From NCBI GenBank assembly GCA_900549375.1, contig URNY01000003.1:1-40391 (forward strand): DNA of 40,391 bases, read 5' to 3'. This document shows positions 38,558-40,391 of this stretch, in pieces. This DNA is from an uncultured Bacteroidales bacterium (lineage in GTDB: Bacteria; Bacteroidota; Bacteroidia; Bacteroidales; Muribaculaceae). The notes under the pieces are model-generated. The model ran no database searches. It was not told the origin of the DNA and saw only the letters and a list, made by a program, of their open reading frames with translations. A program made the translations under genes and the position numbers. The number at the start of each line of letters is the position of its first letter. Positions within the stretch are counted from its first letter, which is position 1.

Positions 38558-38642
38558 TTTCTCCAAATAAAAATCATCGCTTGGACGTTATAATAATAAG
38601 GCATAAGGCCGAAAACCATAATAACCCGAAATCATCAAAAAT

Positions 38643-39008
38643 ATGGCAAACAAAAGATTTTTCAAGAAGAATGTTGAAGCGCTTGGAGCTTCTATCTGCA
38701 ACGACATGATGATCACCTACTATAACGTAGAGGGCGTTGATCGTGATGCTATTGCCGGCGCTATCGAAAAAGTGCTCGCCGCTACGGCAAAGGCTAAAGA
38801 CAATTCCAACGTCTATTTCGACAAAGGTCCCAAGGCTTTCGAAAGTCAGGGCGAATATTCAAAAGCAAAAACAGAATTCTTCAAGACTCTTTTCAACAAG
38901 ATTGAAGACGAATTCACTGAGGAAATTGATGTGGCTATCAAAGAATATAATGCCGCTGTACCGGCAAATGTAAAAGAACTCAATAAAAAGCTTATCGCGG
39001 CTGAATAA
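38643..39008 (+). CDS. conserved-looking small soluble protein, unknown function
   Basis: A 121-residue, Lys/Ala/Glu-rich, probably all-helical protein with no signal peptide or membrane segment. It contains DMMITYYNVEGVDRDAIAGAIEKVLAA (opening helix pair at about 20-45) and an alternating charged helix near 75-105. I recognise no family. Codon use and composition match the neighbours, it starts at an ATG and lies 3 nt before the acyltransferase gene, so it is very probably real and co-transcribed with it. Function is not known. Confidence 0.7.
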   Translation: MANKRFFKKNVEALGASICNDMMITYYNVEGVDRDAIAGAIEKVLAATAKAKDNSNVYFDKGPKAFESQGEYSKAKTEFFKTLFNKIEDEFTEEIDVAIKEYNAAVPANVKELNKKLIAAE

Positions 39009-39011
39009 TCA

Positions 39012-39563
39012 ATGAATATCTGGGGACGCATATTGAAGTCTTTCGGCTGGGCTGTTGATATCACGGTTCCGGCAAGGGACAAATGCGTTATCTGCGTAGC
39101 CCCCCACACTTCAAACTGGGACTTTATTCTTGGTCTCGCCGCATATAAATCATTGGGAAGGGAAGCCAATTTTCTCATGAAGGAATTTTGGTTTTTCTTC
39201 CCTCTTAAATATCTCCTCAAGGCACTCGGCGGTATACCCGTGCCATCAAAGAAAACCGGCGAAAGTCTCACTAAAAAAGTAGTGGACCTCTTCGGCCGTA
39301 GAACATATATGAATCTTGCAATCACACCTGAAGGCACTCGCAGCCGACGCACCAAGTGGCGCACCGGTTTCCTGCACATTGCCTACGAAGCTAAAGTGCC
39401 TGTCCAGTTAGGCGTGATTGATTATAAAAACAAAACAATTTCAATCAAGACTGAATTTGATTATACCGGAAATGTCGAAGAGGATATGAAAGGGGTGAAA
39501 CAATTCTATTCCCATTTTATGGACGCCGCTAAATATTCCGAAAAATTCACTGTCGAAGATTGA
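39012..39563 (+). CDS. PlsC-like 1-acyl-glycerol-3-phosphate acyltransferase
   Basis: A 183-residue acyltransferase of the PlsC superfamily. The catalytic HxxxxD motif is H32-TSNW-D37, and the acyl acceptor-binding motif is PEGTRS (106-111). It is shorter than classical PlsC (about 245 residues) and lacks an N-terminal membrane helix, so it belongs to the short Bacteroidota group, whose acceptor may be lysophosphatidate or another lysolipid such as an aminolipid. It begins 3 nt after the 121-aa gene and ends 33 nt before the nitrilase gene. Confidence 0.85.
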   Translation: MNIWGRILKSFGWAVDITVPARDKCVICVAPHTSNWDFILGLAAYKSLGREANFLMKEFWFFFPLKYLLKALGGIPVPSKKTGESLTKKVVDLFGRRTYMNLAITPEGTRSRRTKWRTGFLHIAYEAKVPVQLGVIDYKNKTISIKTEFDYTGNVEEDMKGVKQFYSHFMDAAKYSEKFTVED

Positions 39564-39596
39564 TAATTATATCCATAATCCCCCGAAGAGTCCGCT

Positions 39597-40391
39597 ATGC
39601 TCTCAAAAGACCTTAACATCTGCCTTTTCCCTATGTCGATCAAATGGGACGACATGGAGGCCAATTTCGCCGAGTTTGAAACAGCTGTATTCAGCATTCA
39701 TCCGCAAACCGACCTCATTGTGTTGCCCGAAACATTCACCACAGGATTTCCTGTGGCCAAGGATAAATCGGAAATACTGCGCATGGCCTCTTGCTGGGAA
39801 GAGACGATAGAATGGCTAAAGAAAGTATCTTCGGCACGAAACATGGCCATTTGCGGCACAATCATAGCCGAAGAAAACGGCATGGCGCGCAACCGGGCAT
39901 TCTTTATCGAGCCCTCAGGCGATGTTGCTTACGCGGATAAACGCCATCTTTTTACGATGGCCGGAGAGCAGAAACATTTCGAAGCAGGCAACCGGCGACT
40001 CCTCGTTAGATACCGAGGCTGGAACATCGGCATGATCGTATGCTATGATGTCCGGTTCCCGGTATGGTGCCGCAACGTCAATAACGAATACGATCTGTTG
40101 GTGGCCGTAGCCAACTGGCCCGAATCGAGAGTCTCGGCATGGAATGCCCTGCTTGATGCCCGTGCAATAGAGAACCAGGCATATGTATGTGGCGTAGACT
40201 GCAAAGGGACAGATAATGCAGGCAACGTCTACGATGGCTCATCCAAAGTAATCGACTTCAAAGGAAAGAACATATCCGTTGCAGATCATGACCACGGCTT
40301 CATCTACGCCACCCTTTCCCGCGACCGTATCGACGCCTTCCGCACCAAATTCCCCGCCTGGCGCGATGCCGACCCCTTCACCCTCCGTTAA
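39597..40391 (+). CDS. nitrilase-family amidohydrolase, omega-amidase-like
   Basis: A 264-residue carbon-nitrogen hydrolase with the complete catalytic triad Glu45 (LPETFTTGF), Lys115 (ADKRHLF) and Cys149 (VCYDVRFPVW). The CYDxRFPVWxRN block and length match the YafV/Nit2-like omega-amidases, which hydrolyse 2-oxoglutaramate or 2-oxosuccinamate and so clear products of glutamine transamination; the methionine salvage link proposed for such enzymes is possible. The stop codon is the last three bases of the window, so the gene is complete. The specific substrate is inferred. Confidence 0.88.
   Translation: MLSKDLNICLFPMSIKWDDMEANFAEFETAVFSIHPQTDLIVLPETFTTGFPVAKDKSEILRMASCWEETIEWLKKVSSARNMAICGTIIAEENGMARNRAFFIEPSGDVAYADKRHLFTMAGEQKHFEAGNRRLLVRYRGWNIGMIVCYDVRFPVWCRNVNNEYDLLVAVANWPESRVSAWNALLDARAIENQAYVCGVDCKGTDNAGNVYDGSSKVIDFKGKNISVADHDHGFIYATLSRDRIDAFRTKFPAWRDADPFTLR

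Overview
The window reads as housekeeping chromosome of a Bacteroidales bacterium. Candidate promoters fit the Bacteroidota pattern (TTG-type -33 box and TAnnTTTG -7 box), Shine-Dalgarno sequences are largely absent, and several gene sets are typical of the order: two-subunit B12-dependent methylmalonyl-CoA mutase, a FeoA-FeoB fusion, gyrA followed by a TPR exported protein, tpiA-SPOR-folE, and mreBCD-mrdA-rodA. Balanced base composition with these families would suit Muribaculaceae (S24-7); that placement is inference.

Layout. 1-997 (+): 3' end of uvrA and a small lipoprotein gene. 945-7940 (-): one tightly packed operon, mutA-mutB-Yip1-smpB-U32, joining propionate/succinate metabolism to ribosome rescue and RNA modification. 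8110-10158 (-): radA-ftsE. 10459-11472 (+): mdh with its own terminator. 11703-13708 (+): serC-serA, the first steps of serine synthesis. 13810-15696 (-): tpiA-SPOR-folE, facing serA across a perfect bidirectional terminator. 15978-22236 (+): uvrB, a YgiQ radical SAM protein and an S9 exopeptidase lipoprotein. 22410-24854 (+): feoAB iron transporter. 24949-27504 (-): clpC. 27600-28600: an AT-rich island with two small, similarly built membrane proteins. 28637-32403 (+): gyrA, broken by a frameshift in this sequence, and a TPR protein. 32666-38523 (+): the cell-elongation cluster mreB-mreC-mreD-mrdA-rodA. 38643-40391 (+): an unrecognised 121-aa protein, a PlsC-like acyltransferase and a nitrilase-family amidase.

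No rRNA, tRNA, CRISPR array, insertion sequence or phage gene was seen. I found no convincing new multi-gene system. The points most worth a second look are the gyrA frameshift, the small-membrane-protein island between clpC and gyrA, an 18-bp exact tandem duplication that builds a near-leaderless uvrB promoter, a two-turn direct repeat upstream of feoAB, a Cys cluster in the MutA linker, and a SerA with Lys in place of the catalytic Glu and His.
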